Shown piece by piece: positions 38,362 through 52,557 of a DNA stretch of 64,000 bases. The translations under genes and the position numbers were made by a program. Within the stretch, counting starts at the first letter, position 1. The number at the start of each line of letters is the position of its first letter. Source of the stretch: Aphrophora alni (taxonomy: Eukaryota > Arthropoda > Insecta > Hemiptera > Aphrophoridae). The stretch spans positions 21,265,177 through 21,329,176 of the forward strand of contig OY740768.1 in NCBI GenBank assembly GCA_963513935.1, written 5' to 3'. Under the pieces are notes generated by a model. The model was not told the DNA's origin. It did not search any database and saw only the letters and a program-made list of their open reading frames with translations.

Positions 38362-40520
38362 AATAATAATAATAATAATTTATTTGCCATTCGATACATT
38401 TAGTACAATAGACATAGTCAACATTGAAATTTTAATTTAACCTCATGTTTCTAAACATTAAAAAACTCTACACACATACACTATTACTTACACATAACAA
38501 AAATAGGTTAAAAATTTATCATATCATTCTTAAGTGTATAAAATTCCTGTAATGAATAAAAGGGGTTCTCGACAAGCCAAGCATAATACCTTCTTAAACA
38601 TTTATTACTTGGGGTAGCATCAAGGTTATTACTAATCTTGTTGTATACTTTTAAACCCACCGACAAATGACAGTTTGATGATTTCTTCAGCCTATAGTAT
38701 CTCAAGTTTATTTCCCTTCTATTTCATGTATTGTATTTATGAATTTCATGTCTCTTGGGCAGTTCATCAAGTTTACTTATCGTATACCTAACCACTTCAT
38801 ACAAGTACAAATTGATTACTGTGAGAATATTCAAACTAACAAAAAGAGGCCTGCAATGTATTCTCCCATGAGACTTAGTCATAGCTCTTACAGTTTTTTT
38901 TTTTGTACTATCAGTACATCTTTTATTTTGCAGCTGTTTCCCCACAATACAATCCCATATGACATAATTGACTGAAAAAATGCAAAATAAACATTTCTCA
39001 AATACCCTTCTCCAATAACCTCATGTAGCCTACTCAACAAGAAGACAATTTTTGAAAGTTTCCCAACCACAAAATTAATATGTGGAATCCATGTCAACTG
39101 CCTATCAACATAAATACCCAAAAATTTAACACTCTCCTCTGCATTACAAGAATCAACATTTTTCAAACTGAAAATCAATTGTTTCGTTTTAACATCATTC
39201 AGAAGAAGCCCATTCGCCCTAAACCACTCGGAAGCACTGGCTACTGTGCTAGCTACCATTGTTTGTAATTTATTGACATCATTGCTTATTGTCAAAAATG
39301 TTCTGTCATCTGCGTACATGCTACAATGTGCTTCAACATTATCAGGTAAATCATTAACAGCAATCAAAAACAAAATAGGTCCCAATACAGATCCCTGCGG
39401 AACACCAGCTTTAATATCTAAGATAGAAGAAAACCCACTTTCAGTATAAACCAACTGCTTCCTACCTTCCAAATATGACTTGAAAAATTTTATTTGATTA
39501 TTAATGAAACCATAATATTGCAGTTTATCAGACAATATACCATGATCGATACAATCAAAGGCCTTAGTCAGATCGCAAAAAGTTGCCTGTGCACTAGCCT
39601 TATCTTCAAAAACTGTGATAACCCCCCTAATTATGGAATCCACTGCCTGCGTAGTCGATTTGGATTTCCTAAACCCATACTGTGATGCAGTGAACAGATC
39701 CAAACATTCAAAGTATCTGCCAATCTGATTACCGACAACTGACTCCACAACTTTTGCCAACACCTGTACCAATGACATTGGCCTATAACTACTTGGGTCA
39801 ACTCTTGGGCCATTTTTATAGATAGGAATCACCTTAGCCACTTTCAGTTGCTCAGGAAAAACACCATCCTGCAAACACCAATTCATACAATAAGTGAGGG
39901 GCTCTACTATGTAATAAATAATTTTCTTCAACAAATTATTTGATAATCCATATATATCCTGACTTCGAGAGTTTTTCATCCGGCCCAATACTTTTATTAT
40001 ATCATTACAAGTTACCTCTTCCCACATAAACCTAGCAGAGGGAATTTTATAATTTAACATTAGTTCTTGTGAGGAGACCAGAGTTTTGGCGATACTTTTT
40101 CTAACTTCACCAGCCACATCAACAAAATACTTATTAAAGTCATCTGGCAGTACAGTTATTTGTTCATCTACTTTCCTGTTATTAGATACACTTTTAACAA
40201 TAGCCCAAGCTGTCTTACATTTGTTGTCACTATTCTGGATAAACCTAGCATTAAATTCATGCTTAGCTTCTCTGATACCCATTTCATACATTTTTCTACA
40301 TTTACACAAAAGTCTCTTTACTTCAGGTGAATTATTAATCCTGTAAAGATCATTTAGAAGTAAGATACAATTTTTAATTTCTTTTAACTCCTTTGTATAC
40401 CAATTATTGTGTTTTTTATACACAGTAAAATTATTTTCATTTTTATTTCTTTTTTGGACTTTAACAAACAAATTCATTATGCTACAAAAACTCTTGAAAA
40501 AACATTCAATAAATAACATC
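38362..40520 (-). mobile_element. 5'-truncated non-LTR retrotransposon (LINE) 2
   Basis: On the minus strand this element contains the linker upstream of RT, the full RT domain, the C-terminal region and a 3' UTR. It ends in a (TTA)n tail at 38362-38383, just after the AATAAA-containing word ggcaaataaatt. The endonuclease half is absent, so the copy is 5'-truncated at about 40520 (estimated from where the reading stops resembling the linker). The microsatellite-type tail instead of poly(A) fits the CR1/L2/Jockey group. No target-site duplication was recognised. Confidence 0.85.
38508..38945 (-). pseudogene. LINE ORF2 C-terminal region after the frameshift
   Basis: Shifting frame at the T-run continues the protein as KKKTVRAMTKSHGRIHCRPL, then LNILTVINLYLYEVV, to a TGA at 38724-38726. 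The same frame continues beyond that stop as NRREINLRYYRLKKSSNC and LVENPFYSLQEFY to a stop at 38508-38510. The TGA therefore looks like a single Arg-to-stop change (CGA to TGA). Together with the 38888-40570 part this gives a nearly full RT-to-terminus reading with only one frameshift and one nonsense change, so the copy is fairly young compared with LINE 1. Confidence 0.85.
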
Positions 40521-40570
40521 GATAAATAACAGTAAAAGACCCGTATAAAGATATGTTTATAATAGTTCAA
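38888..40570 (-). pseudogene. LINE ORF2 reverse transcriptase (broken)
   Basis: The 560-codon frame includes the linker NNWYTKELKEIK (residues 55-66) and the RT fingers region with SSYRPMSLVQVLAKVVE (260-276). It also has QYGFRKSKSTTQAVD (297-311), the first catalytic Asp in FCDLTKAFDCIDH (331-343) and GVPQGSVLGP (389-398). The YADD box is at 419-422 and KFLGIYVDRQLTWIPHI at 482-498. The residue after YADD is Arg, where Thr is usual. The first ~30 residues look like flanking DNA rather than element sequence. The frame is lost at an 11-T run (38894-38904). It would copy element RNA into DNA at a nicked target, but the nuclease is missing. Confidence 0.92.
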
Positions 40571-42148
40571 ATAATTTTCAATGAGACCAGTATGACTAAT
40601 TTAAAATGTTTAAGATAATATTTTTATTTCACTTTTTGTAATTGGTAAACGATATTCTTGAAACATTTTATAACGTTTGTTGACATTTAAAGCTATTATA
40701 AATATGAAGATACTCATGTCCCGATAATAAAATGTCAGTGTGACCCATATTCTGTTTGTCCGTATTATGTTTGTATGTACCACACTATTATCATAATGAG
40801 TTCGATCAAACAATTCGAGATTTTGGAAATTTGTGTATTTATTAAAATATTATCTAGCGTCTAGATTTCATCTTACTTGCTAGTTATTAATTTTTTGGAA
40901 ATACCTGTATATATTTTAGGTATTTTAAAACTTAAAATTTCGAAAACTCCAACTGCAAAGAATAATAGGCAAACTATCGACTAATCTCTATACATTTAAG
41001 TATTTAATTGATTGTTAATATTGAAATATGAAACTAACTTCCCATAACAAAATTATAAAATTACCCACCAGGTGAATGATACACAACATACTCTTAAATT
41101 CCATATCTACTTATATGGATATTTTGCATCTAGTACATCTTTAATCGTTTTAAAATTAATGATTGCATATTAAAACAAATTATTGTAGTTGAAACACCTA
41201 AACTTAAATTATAATAACCACGTACTAATATACATACTATATACGTGGAAGTCTCTATAAGCCATGTCAATATATGTAACACATGTTGATCATGATAGTT
41301 TGATGTATTGCTCTTAGTTGGATAAATACCAAAGTGTAATTAGAGTATGAAGCGAAAAGTAAATATTTACTTTTAATTCGGCTCTTGATTTTGGTTTGTT
41401 TTGGTTTTAAGAGCAGATGTTGTGGTATAGATAACGTAAGTAAATACATTCTATTAATTCGTTTTGGATGAAAATGACGAATTAATTTTCAAAATATTTG
41501 AATCACATTTACACATTTGTAACAAATTATATTTTATAGAGACTAAAACATAGCCATAAACACATAATAACAACACAGCCATAAAATAGGAAAATAAATA
41601 AAAGAAAAATTTTCACTAAAGAGCTTATTTCAATCCTGATTTTTAAAGAAAGGGTATGAGATCAAATATTTATTCCATACATCCGTTTTTTTTTAAATCA
41701 ATTATTATCTGAACAATTCTCTTATGAAGACTGTGGAGAAGATATATATATAATGTGAGCCTGGATATATAATTTCTTGGCAGCTTTAAAATGTATATTT
41801 AATAATAATTTTGATCACTATACGAGACTCGTTGTTTGACTTGGGCTTAAGGAATTGTACAGTCGGAGGATACCATAACCGAGCCCTATTGATATCGTAA
41901 CGTTTTTTAAGGTTTTTTAACGTAACTCTCAACATTAAATAAATAACAACAATAAACAACCTGAATTAATAGAAGAAATATCTAGTTGTTATAAAATAGT
42001 TATAGTTATAATAAACCGTTACAGAAAAGCAATTTAGAACAATGATCTTTTTAAAGATCATTACAATTTTGACTAATTCTGATAACACAAATCGTGTCAT
42101 GTATCTAAATAATATTATGTAAAAATAGGAACATAGAACATAGGTACA
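40571..42148. other. AT-rich non-coding DNA
   Basis: No gene is seen. A perfect 10-bp inverted pair with 2-bp spacer, aatgatcttt/aaagatcatt, lies at 42041-42062. Confidence 0.6.
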
Positions 42149-42370
42149 ATAGAATGAAACTTAGTTAAAAGGAAACTTTGTCTTTTACATTAAATTTAAT
42201 ATTAAGTGAAGATAGAAGTTTTAAATTTTACATAAAACGTTTGCAATGGTTTTTAGAATATAAAACTTTACATCAAACAGTGAAAGAACTACCAAAAACG
42301 CAGAACACATTACAATAGGATGAAACAATAAATAAATAAAGGAAACTTTGTCTTTTACATTAAATTTAAT
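42149..42370 (+). repeat. short direct duplication, 170-bp spacing
   Basis: The segment acaatagaatgaaac...ggaaactttgtcttttacat-taaatttaat at 42149-42200 recurs at 42312-42370. The 34-bp second half is essentially identical and the first half is slightly altered. The offset is 170 bp. It is either a partial tandem duplication or two copies of a small repeat. Confidence 0.8.
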
Positions 42371-42946
42371 CTTGTCTTGTCAGTTGTAATTGAAAAACTT
42401 ATTTCATTAATTGAAAGTGATGAATTAAAAAGTCGCACAGCTCTTGTATTTCTTTTCTTAAAACGAAGGACTTTGTTTTACAAACAAGTTATTTAATTTG
42501 TAGCATGACTTTAGTATAAAGTTTAATTTAGTCCATTTGTACATTACATGAATAACTTGGTTATCATTTCCAACTTATTTAATTATAAAATGGACTATAA
42601 CAAATTTTATTATCTAGTTGATACCCATTTAAGTTTTCTTCATGTAAACAAAAATGATATTTAGTTTGAGGTTGTAGTTAAAGTTAATTATTTATAATAC
42701 AAAGCTGCTGTGTATATAGTAAACATATAATTCAAATGCATCCGATATAGCTATACTTAATGGGATATTTAATTTGAATTATATCTTAACTTATTCAAGT
42801 ATGAGTCAACATTATTAACCGTATAAGTTATTTAAAAAATTAAAACTAGGACGTCTTGAGCTTTGTATGTATTTTATGTTATTTTTTGATGTATACGAAA
42901 TACTGTGTTTCTAAATAAACTTGTGAATTTAAGTTTAAAACTTAAC
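42371..42946. other. AT-rich non-coding DNA
   Basis: Nothing recognisable in this stretch. Confidence 0.55.
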
Positions 42947-42962
42947 TAGTTCCTAGGAACTA
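42947..42962. repeat. 16-bp perfect palindrome
   Basis: tagttcctaggaacta is its own complement and ends just before the ATG of the short frame at 42965. It could be an element end or a chance palindrome. Confidence 0.7.
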
Positions 42963-42964
42963 AG

Positions 42965-43099
42965 ATGGCCGACGCAATTGAATCTTTTCAGCACAACACC
43001 AAACCCCCCATCCTTCAAATAATTGCTGTGAGCAATCTACTACAAGCACACAGCTACCTCCACGAATCTATTCCTCACCACAACCTGAAAATTAAGTGA
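42965..43099 (+). other. 44-codon open frame in a GC-richer patch
   Basis: The frame begins MADAIESFQHNTKPPILQII and ends HNLKIK, followed by TGA. The ATG has a favourable context (aagATGG). The composition is clearly richer in G+C, Pro, His and Gln than its surroundings, and an AATAAAATAAA stretch follows the stop. I do not recognise the protein. It could be a small gene, a first exon, or the end of a transposable element or processed copy. Confidence 0.2.
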
Positions 43100-46000
43100 A
43101 GAAATAAAATAAACTCATCTTAGAACTAGATTTATATTTCCTTTCCAAATTGAACTTAATTTTGATAATCATTATTGTTTATATTAATTTAGGTTTAAAA
43201 TTTAGGCTCTTAAATTTCGTTCTGAAATTCTACAATCTATATGATAGTTCCACACTAACCTAGAACCATAGGTGTGTTTTCCAAAGCTGAAGTGATGCAC
43301 GACTGTCTGAATTTACATAGATGGTAATGACCATGGATGCTTGAAAAACTATATTCAGCATTCCCAGGTTTAGGTTGAAACTCTTTGTCTGATTATATAA
43401 TTGTTTAGGGAGCAGAGGAAGTAAGGGATGATTATGATAGTAATGGTCTGAGACGGATTTTTATTTATCTATTAAATATTTTATTTCATGTTGTAGCACT
43501 AAAAATTACTAAACGAGAGACAACAGAGGAGTTTTTTTCCAGATTTGTATAGCATATTTTAATTATAAGGAGGAACGGTATGATTGAAAATTAAGTGGGC
43601 GTCACTCCTTATAATTTTTTTTTATTATTTCAAAACTACATTGTTTTAAATTTGATTGTTGTTATTTATAAAAGAAATGTGTTATAAAAGTGCATTTGTT
43701 TAAGTTACCTCTCTTTACGAAATAATAAAATAACTCTTTTATTTTCTTTGTAGTTTAAAAGTGTTACGACAGTAAAACAATAAAACGGAATATACAATAA
43801 TATCAATTTGAAATCAGATAGCAAAAGAAAGGAAATAGTTTTAAATCGTTTGAATCTACAATTTAGAAGAAAGCATTTTCTTGTCATGAATCTTTACTTT
43901 AGTTTCTTCTCCACTAAGTTCTATTCTATGTAGGAGTTATTAAATGAAATAGTGTAGTTGGCTTTTATTCCTTTAAAAATAACGTTTATTTTTACTATAT
44001 ATTTTTTATAACACATATTATTAAAGATTTACTAATCTTAAAAGTGCTGATACATATAATTACTAGATTATTGTATTCTTTTAACCAAGAATATTGGATG
44101 ATATTAGAATTAATTGTTTGTTTTTTTTCCCTTTTATTTTTTAGCTTGTGTTATCCCATTTTTTTGTTAAAAAAAAAATATATATATATTATTTTTCAAG
44201 CTGAACTTTTTTAATTAATAGTCAGTTTATGGAATAATATATTTTATACTGTATTATTTTACAAAAACCTAATTGTGAATGAAAAAATTATGAACAGTAA
44301 AATTAAATAATATATTGTGCATTTTTTGTTTTAACAAATATAATTACAATAACTGTAAAAATTTGTTAAAAACCATTCGTTGTACACCAATACACACCAA
44401 AACGTTGTGCGTTGTAATAAAGCAGTAATATAAAATAAAGATAAAATAAAAAGTGTTTTCAAACGTTTGGGCTAGTAAAAGAGTTTGACTGAAGGATATT
44501 TTTACATATTTTTGAAAAAATCTAGATTAAAAAGTTGTGCTACTGTAGATATCTCTTATTTAATTAGTTAAAATATAGAAGTATATATTCTTTTAATGAC
44601 AACCAATAAAACAGAAAAAATGTTACAATGTCAGACGTCCATTAAATTTAGAGATTGCAACAATTACGTGATATTTGTGAGAGTTTAAATATTTTTAAAG
44701 TATTAATGAGGATATTATTTTTAGTTTATACAAAAGAGAAGATGATTTTTAAACAATAGTTTTGGTTATAGAAAAATACATTATATTATATACAACTTTC
44801 ATATCATAGTGAATAAGTATACTACGCAGAACGTACATTCGCCACCCTTTCTGTTTAAGTTTTTTTTTAAAATCTCAAAATAAAGATATAAAGATATTTT
44901 ACAAGAATTATGTAAACAAATATTCTTGGAATACATATTATGTAAACCTTTTTACCACATTCTGCCGGTATAGAACAAAATAAAATAAATAAAGAAATCT
45001 GTTGACATTGAATTTCCTCTTCATGTTTAACTGTTATTTGTAAGATATAATGTAATAACAGTTAATTATGGCTTAAGTATCTCCTACTATAAATTCCAAC
45101 TGCCCTATTTAACCAATATGCCACTTCTGTAGTATATTTTCAGTAAATATTGTTGGTAAATATGTAATATTAAAATTAAAATTCACTATCTGGGGATGAT
45201 AACATTTCTAAATAAGTGGTAAATGTATTTATTAAAATAATATTTAATTATTTTATCTCCAGTAAACTTTAGAATCTTGCTCTAAATTTATGTTTCAGTC
45301 CAAACTTTTGTGGCAGGTGGAACACACAGAATTTAATTAAGTGAAGAGATAATTATATTTCGATTCATAGTTAAAGAAATCTACCACAAATTTTTAGATT
45401 TTAATGTATTTTACAAACCCTTCAGAAAAATCATTTCGTAAATAACTTTATAATGCATGGTAGGTCTGGTTTTATTCCTTCTTTAGAAATTAAAATGGCG
45501 TTACGAGTGACAGATAAAATTAAGTGAGAAAAATCACTAACCTCATGATCCAATTTTTTTGATAACTATTGTTCAAGAACTGGCATTAGACCCGTATAAC
45601 TCAATTTATTTAATTAAAGTAATTTCTTTTAGAATTGTAAAAACATTTGCCTTTTTGATTCATGAGTTGTATAAAACTTATTGCCTAATCGTCATTAGCT
45701 GTAAAAGCGATCCATTTTTTAAAATTTATTTGAAGTCAGAAATCACTCGGTAATCAGCAACTTATAAAAGAAAAATAAATAACAGAAAAAAGGGAGCTTT
45801 ACCTGGAATAAAACTTCAGTGGTGGAATAGAACAAAGGTTGATAAATTTCAAGAAGTTTTAGAAAAACGAACTAAAAGCAAATGATTCGTTATTGACAAC
45901 AAACAATATATACTCATGTCATGTACATGTTATTGTTTTTTGACAAAGTTTTCACGCTTTGTTTTTAGAGAGTTTATATAATTATAAATTGAGTTGTATT

Positions 46001-49000
46001 AGCAACTTTAATTAAAATATAATTTTCAAAAGAGGAATATCTGAAACTTACTGAAATATTAATTATTAACGTAGTGTAGTTTTTGTATTAGGGTTCTTGT
46101 TCTTTTCATTTACATTTTTTTTTATTAACCATTAAAATAAACTAAATCAAAAATGTTAAAATTATATGTTTTTCATTAATCTATTTTATTTTAATGTGTT
46201 TTATTAATTTAAGATATACTGTAGAACAGAATACAAAGATATTTTAAAATAATAATTCAACCAAAAATATTAAAATAATAGTTTCGAAAAATATCACCAG
46301 TGTTTTAGATTACAAAGCAATTTATAAAATGTCAATGTAACCATTTGGTTTCTTGAAAGTCAATATTTTATATGTAAGTAACTTGTAACTGAATCGACCA
46401 GATCTTTTTGTATTGGATTAAACATTAATATAATATTTTATGAACATTTATTGAGTTAACAACTTTTTAATTATTTAATAATTGCAGTTCTTCAGAAAAT
46501 ATAAAAAACCACTACAGAACTTGTGTAGTTTTGGATTAATTTTAATATATTTTTAATTTACATCAGAATTTAAAATGAGCCCAGTTTTTTAAGGTACAAT
46601 TCTAGACTAATATTCAGTCTTATTTCGTATATATAATATTACATCCTGGACATCATCGATAGTTAATCGTTTCGTTTAACATTACATCAGAACCAGTAAT
46701 GTATTTTTTCACTTTTAGTAACAGTGTAATAACTCCAATATTTAAATTTATTCAAAGAATAAAAAAAAAAAAAAACATATACATTAGACTTGCACAGGCA
46801 AGTAGAAATATAATAAAATAACTGAAATAAAAACAGATTAAAAATGAAAAAAAAACTTTGAACTAAGGGTTTTAATTCTTTGAAAGTTTTTTTTAATAAT
46901 CTCCTAACTCATCATATATCTTTAGTATTATTATATACAAAATACAACTTATTCCGTTTCCAAACCCTACCTACTCCGCAATAAAGCAAATATTACAGAA
47001 AATCCCTCAAAACTATGTATTTTTAAAAATATATTTACGTTTGAATAATAGAAAAAAAATATTGATAAAAAAAACATCACAAAACAAAAATTTTATAATC
47101 AATTTTCAGTTTTTAAATTTACATTTACAATTAAAATCTACCAAAATAAAATTACTTTCAACAGAAAAGGCTACAAAAGCCATAACAAAATCTGAAGCTT
47201 TTACAATTTGCATAAACAATTTTGGTTGAAGGCAACTTTATTTATGTAATGATATTTTTATTTCATCTCTGAATACAAATAGTCTACTAAGAAGTTGCGG
47301 TGATATAAGGGTGCCTGTTAATTTGTAGAACGTTGCAGCACAACCAGGGTGGATTATTATTAAAGGAATTCTTTTATTAATGTTTGACTAAGTTGGTGTT
47401 ACCATTATACTGATTTTGAATGAATGATTTTACAATAGTGGAATATGCATATGTTCATAATTATACTAAAATTTAGTATGAGATAAGAAGTTATTTTATA
47501 CGTACACTGTTAACGGGAAAATTGATTTATATTTTTTGGAGTTGCGTGATCTATTAAACTGAAAATGTTATATATTTTTTTAAAAATGCTTGGATTTATA
47601 ATGAATAAATGAATATATTATATTCTCTTTTTTTAGATAATTAAAGAAAAAGTTAATTCACGCAGAAAACAAAATATTGTCGAGTTTTCTACGGTTGTAT
47701 AAGTCATTCTTTGTATAAGGAATATACGTACACCCATATTAAACAGATCTTATTATATTTTAAATTTGTAACTTTGGAGGCATCACATGTAAAAAATATA
47801 CCTTTATATTTGTGTCAAAACTAGCTCTGATTATTAGGATAATAATTTGATCAATTGAAGCTTCTAAACGCCAAATGCATAAAACAAATATATCGTTAAC
47901 GAATCAAGTTTTGAGTCTATGTAAATTACTTAATTTCTCCAAATAGAATTTAACTGCTTCAATTTAACCTAAGTATACTAATAATCTAAAATATTGTACA
48001 AATTAACAATTATAAATAGATGTAATGGTTATTTTATAATTTCAAAATAAATGAAAGAACTTTACTATCATCAAACCTTCAATTTTAATAAAACACTATA
48101 TACACTTATGGCACAAGAGTAGCCCTAACAAAAACATGAATTTACTATTAACAGTTTAGAAGTTCATTTCCTTTTATCTATTTATAACAATCTAAATAAA
48201 ACGTGTCTTTGTGATTAAATTTGGTTTGTATTTATTTGGTTATCGAGATAAATGAGCTATACATTTGCCGCAATGTGTAACAATATTTATTTATTATTTT
48301 GGTTCTATGGAAATGTATACTGCAGCCAATACCACAAATCATAACAAAATAATAGTCATATTTTAACTATAAAATTTCGCAATGAACTATAGTTACATAT
48401 ATATGTTAACATATTGTAATATATTTCGCTAATTACTTTCAATAAAACAAAATTAACAAAAATTTCGTAAGAATTAGTACACAAATACCCTTTAAGATGA
48501 CCTTTAGGTTGATGTAATATGTGCTTCCTTAAATACTCCTGGTGCTATTTCGTGATTGTTATGTTTTTGTAGAACGCAAAATGTTCGTATTTTGTAATAA
48601 ACTATAATAAATATTAGTTTTTAATCATTTTACCTTTGTTTTTTTTTTATTTAGGTCAAAAATCCTTAGGTTTTTTATTGCCTTGCTTTTTATCTTATTG
48701 AAAAGAAATAAAAAATAATTTAAGAGTTTGCTAATTATAGATATAGTTTAAGTTCATAAATAACACAAAATATTTTCATTATTACATAGAGGAACACAGT
48801 ACATAATTTTACCTAAATTGAGTTTACAAATCTAACAATTTATATGAGAAATGAAAAAAAAAACTTTCATATATTGTATTTAAAGAACATTTTCCTTGTT
48901 AATTAATAAATATGTCTCATTTTTATAAACGTAAACAACTTCCATAACAAAAAATGGTAATATTTCCTATATTCCAAAAACCTATGACGAATTATTATCT

Positions 49001-52000
49001 CATAATATTTCTTAGATCCAAAATCTTGAACATCCAGTTTACTATCATTATAACCATTATTTAAAATCAAAATACATATATAGGAAAGAATCTACCTGGG
49101 AAGGAGAGTGTTTTCAATAAGTACAAATTTTTTGTTTGTTAAAATCATTAAGATGATTGAAGAAGGTATAGTTGGAAATATTAAATAATAGAACTTCTTT
49201 TGCAGGCTTCTTCCAAACTGTGTTTTTCACGAAGTTTGTTTTGCTCTCGTTCACCGTGAAGGTGTAGGTGGGTGACACAATTTTTCTTGAGATTCGTCAC
49301 AAGATTTTGCTGTTGGGTATAGAAAATCATTAAGTTTTCAAAGCGTAAAAACAAATTTAAAAAAAAAATACTCCTGTTCTACATCATATCAGGAAAAAAT
49401 TCGTCAATAGTTTAAAAACTCATCATCATATGTTATGTTTTCACTATCATACTTTATATAAATTAAAAGAAATTATGATTTACTGTACAGGGTTCCTCAA
49501 AAAGATAACACCAATGTTGAAATAAAGTTGCATGGCAAATTATTGAGTTCTTCGTTTAAGTATGCTGCTTTACTTTATTGTATTTATGTTCCTTATGTGA
49601 TAATGATGTATTTAGATAATTATATAAAATAAGCCATATCAATATACAATTACTATTCTCATAACTTTCATAATAAAATGTGTAATTGACACTCGCGATC
49701 ATTCAATAAATTATTTTCACATAAGGGTTAACTATTTTTGAAAATTACCCTTTAATTTAATGTAAAAAACAACGTTCAGATAGCAACATTGGTTTTGTTT
49801 TTAGATGTACATTATTATTTTTAATTATTATTATGTCGTTTTACTAAATTAATATTTTAAATGGAATATAAAGTTTAGTATAGATATCAATTCCGAAATT
49901 AAATTTGTCATATTTTCTATAAAAATATTATTACAGTACAATTGTTTTTGCTTAATATACAAAAATAATTAGTAAAAATAACTTTATAAGGTATGATTTT
50001 GAAGATTGATTTATAGATTATAAATAGGTTTTTTTAATTGAGCTAACAACTATTGCATAACTAGGTATTATAATTATATTACACCGCCCTAGAGTACTTT
50101 AAAAATTACATACTCACAGTTAATATTCTAGTAAAACACTTTTAATGCGTTATGTTTAAATTGATATATAAATATAGCTGATTTTTTACTTTATTGCTAG
50201 AATATACATTCAAACTTCGTCACATATTTTTTAGAGAATTACATTTTTTAAATGTTTACATGTTTACACTTACTTTTATTAAATCCTATTACAAAGAGAA
50301 AAAATAGATTTTGCAGGTAATAAACTATGATATTCACTGTCACTCCTTACCATCATGTAAAAAGTAAGAGTTTTCTTTATAAAGATATTTCATTAAATTT
50401 ACATTTCATTTTCTTCATTTGAAAATACTAGTTCTTAGTTTCAAATGATTTTTAATTTGAAGATAAATTAAATTTTAAACAACAAAACAAAACAGTCATA
50501 ACCATCATCCCAACACATTTTCATTGTAACAGTTGATATAAATAGGTCTATTATATTGAATTTCTAAAGTGTGGTTATTATATACCTCAATTTGTGTGAG
50601 GTTTATAATTAACGTTAAATAATGATTCTTGTACGAATGTTATATAAGAGTACTACAGAACTTTAATTAGTTGCATCAATGAAATTCACTATTTTTTGGA
50701 AGTATTTACAGAGTTATTAGTACAGATAATTAATAATTAATTAAAGGAAACAAAATTCCATTTATTATTATATTAATAGTCGAAATTTAATTAGAAAATT
50801 AATTTAAATAGTTAATATTTTAAATAGTTTTGTTAACCTTCTTGTTTAAATTTATAATAATACATTTATTCAAAATAATTGTCTACACCAAATAATTCCA
50901 TTAGTCAAATACAGTTTTAAAAGTTTGTGTTCTAAAGTAGTGATCATCCTCATTGACGACCGTTCAGACTAACTAGATATATAATAAAATAATTTATCAG
51001 AAATATTAAAACTTGAAAGTATCAACTGTATACTCTCTTTTCTTCTTCTTATTACACCCCAAAGTTTTTTCACTCATTCCACAAATAAAAAAGAAACTTA
51101 TATATAAAGGATTCTAAAGAAACATCTCTTCCAGCTCATTAAAACTTTTGAAAAGTGTGCTTTTACTAAAATTTTCTGCTTGATTAAACACCAGGGAATC
51201 TGAACAATTACCTGACTTTTTTTATCATGCCTTTCCGTACAACGTTAATCACAAGATGTAAATAATATGCAATGTTCTTGATAATAACATTTTCCATTTT
51301 AGTTGAATTTATTAGGAATTCCGATGGTGTTATAGTCTGCTGTGTCTAGTTCGTTTATTACGTAAATAATTGGATAATACACCTTTAAATATGTTAGAAC
51401 AAATGTTAAAGAGACAAAACCCTTTTATATTTACAAAACATTAGGTATTGCTACAAGCAATTCAGAATTATTTGAAAAAATAAACTGATTCTAAAAAATA
51501 ACTAAACACACTATTACCGTTTACCTACGTTATTATTGTTTAATTTGTTTTAATCTTTCTACTACAATTTATATGAATGAGAGAGGACGGTTAATTATTA
51601 GGAGAGTTAATATTACTATTGTTATTATTTTTAAATTACAATAATCCTAACTTACGGTTGATTCGGATTAGCATTACGTAATAAGAAGCAGTATGTTGTA
51701 TCTCAAGAATCATTTCAATATAGACATTTATTGTATAAATTTTTGTCATAAAGTATTATTTACTTAAAATTGTGTTTTACTTAAATCGTTGTATCCTTTG
51801 AAACTACCAGCGTACGGTATGTTAATGTCTCACCCAACAGATTAAAACTTCTAAAAATGTTGCTTTTACTCAAAAGTTATGCTTGATTAAACACGGTTAA
51901 ATATGGGCAACTACCAGACTGAAGTTAAAAAATAAAAATACTGACAAAATGGACATAAAATGCGATAAAAATAAAATGTACTTTAAAAATTTGTTTAATA

Positions 52001-52496
52001 AAGTATTAATTAGAAGATAATATTTAATTAAATTTAACCTGGTATCCTTCTGAATGACCCGTCTACGTTGTTTACACTTACATATAAAAAAAAAAAATCA
52101 GGAATATGTAAAAGTTTACACCAAATTTTATATTTGCTTTACTAATCAAGTGTACATCTGTTACCAGGCTACTGATAATTAAAGATTATGGAACCTACTA
52201 GTAAACATGTTTTAAAAAAAAAAGAAGAAAAAAAAAGAAAACAAATTTCATTAACAAGTGCTAAAATTTATTTAGCTTCAATTTTTTGAATTAAATTTGA
52301 CCATTTACAAAAAAAATAATTACTTATAACAAACATTTCATAGTTCTTGGTCTTTTAAAAAAAAAAGATTACAAAAGTTAGATTTCAGATTAATATGAAT
52401 TTATATAAAGAATTTAAATTTTAGATATAAAAAAAGGTCAAAATTATGTATTACAGTTAACAAGATTTTGTATTATCAAATACTTAGATTACCACC
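43100..52496. other. AT-rich non-coding DNA
   Basis: No gene is recognised in this 9.4-kb stretch. Less AT-rich patches lie at about 43255-43400, 47290-47360 and 49200-49320 without identifiable features. A cagggttcctcaaaaagata sequence at about 49489 resembles mariner-type ends only loosely. Confidence 0.55.

Positions 52497-52542
<46 letters not shown>
52497..52542. repeat. compound (TA)n-(GA)n microsatellite
   Basis: An AT tract at 52497-52520 runs directly into an AG tract at 52521-52542. It is the only GA tract of this length in the window. Confidence 0.95.
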
Positions 52543-52544
<2 letters not shown>

Positions 52545-52557
52545 ACATTTTAAAACT

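Noticed and set aside
38739..40346. Plus-strand open frames across LINE 2
   Set aside because: Antisense shadows of the minus-strand reverse transcriptase reading.
49486..49515. Mariner-type terminal repeat (cagggttcctcaaaaagata)
   Set aside because: Only a loose resemblance, with no inverted partner and no transposase remnant nearby.
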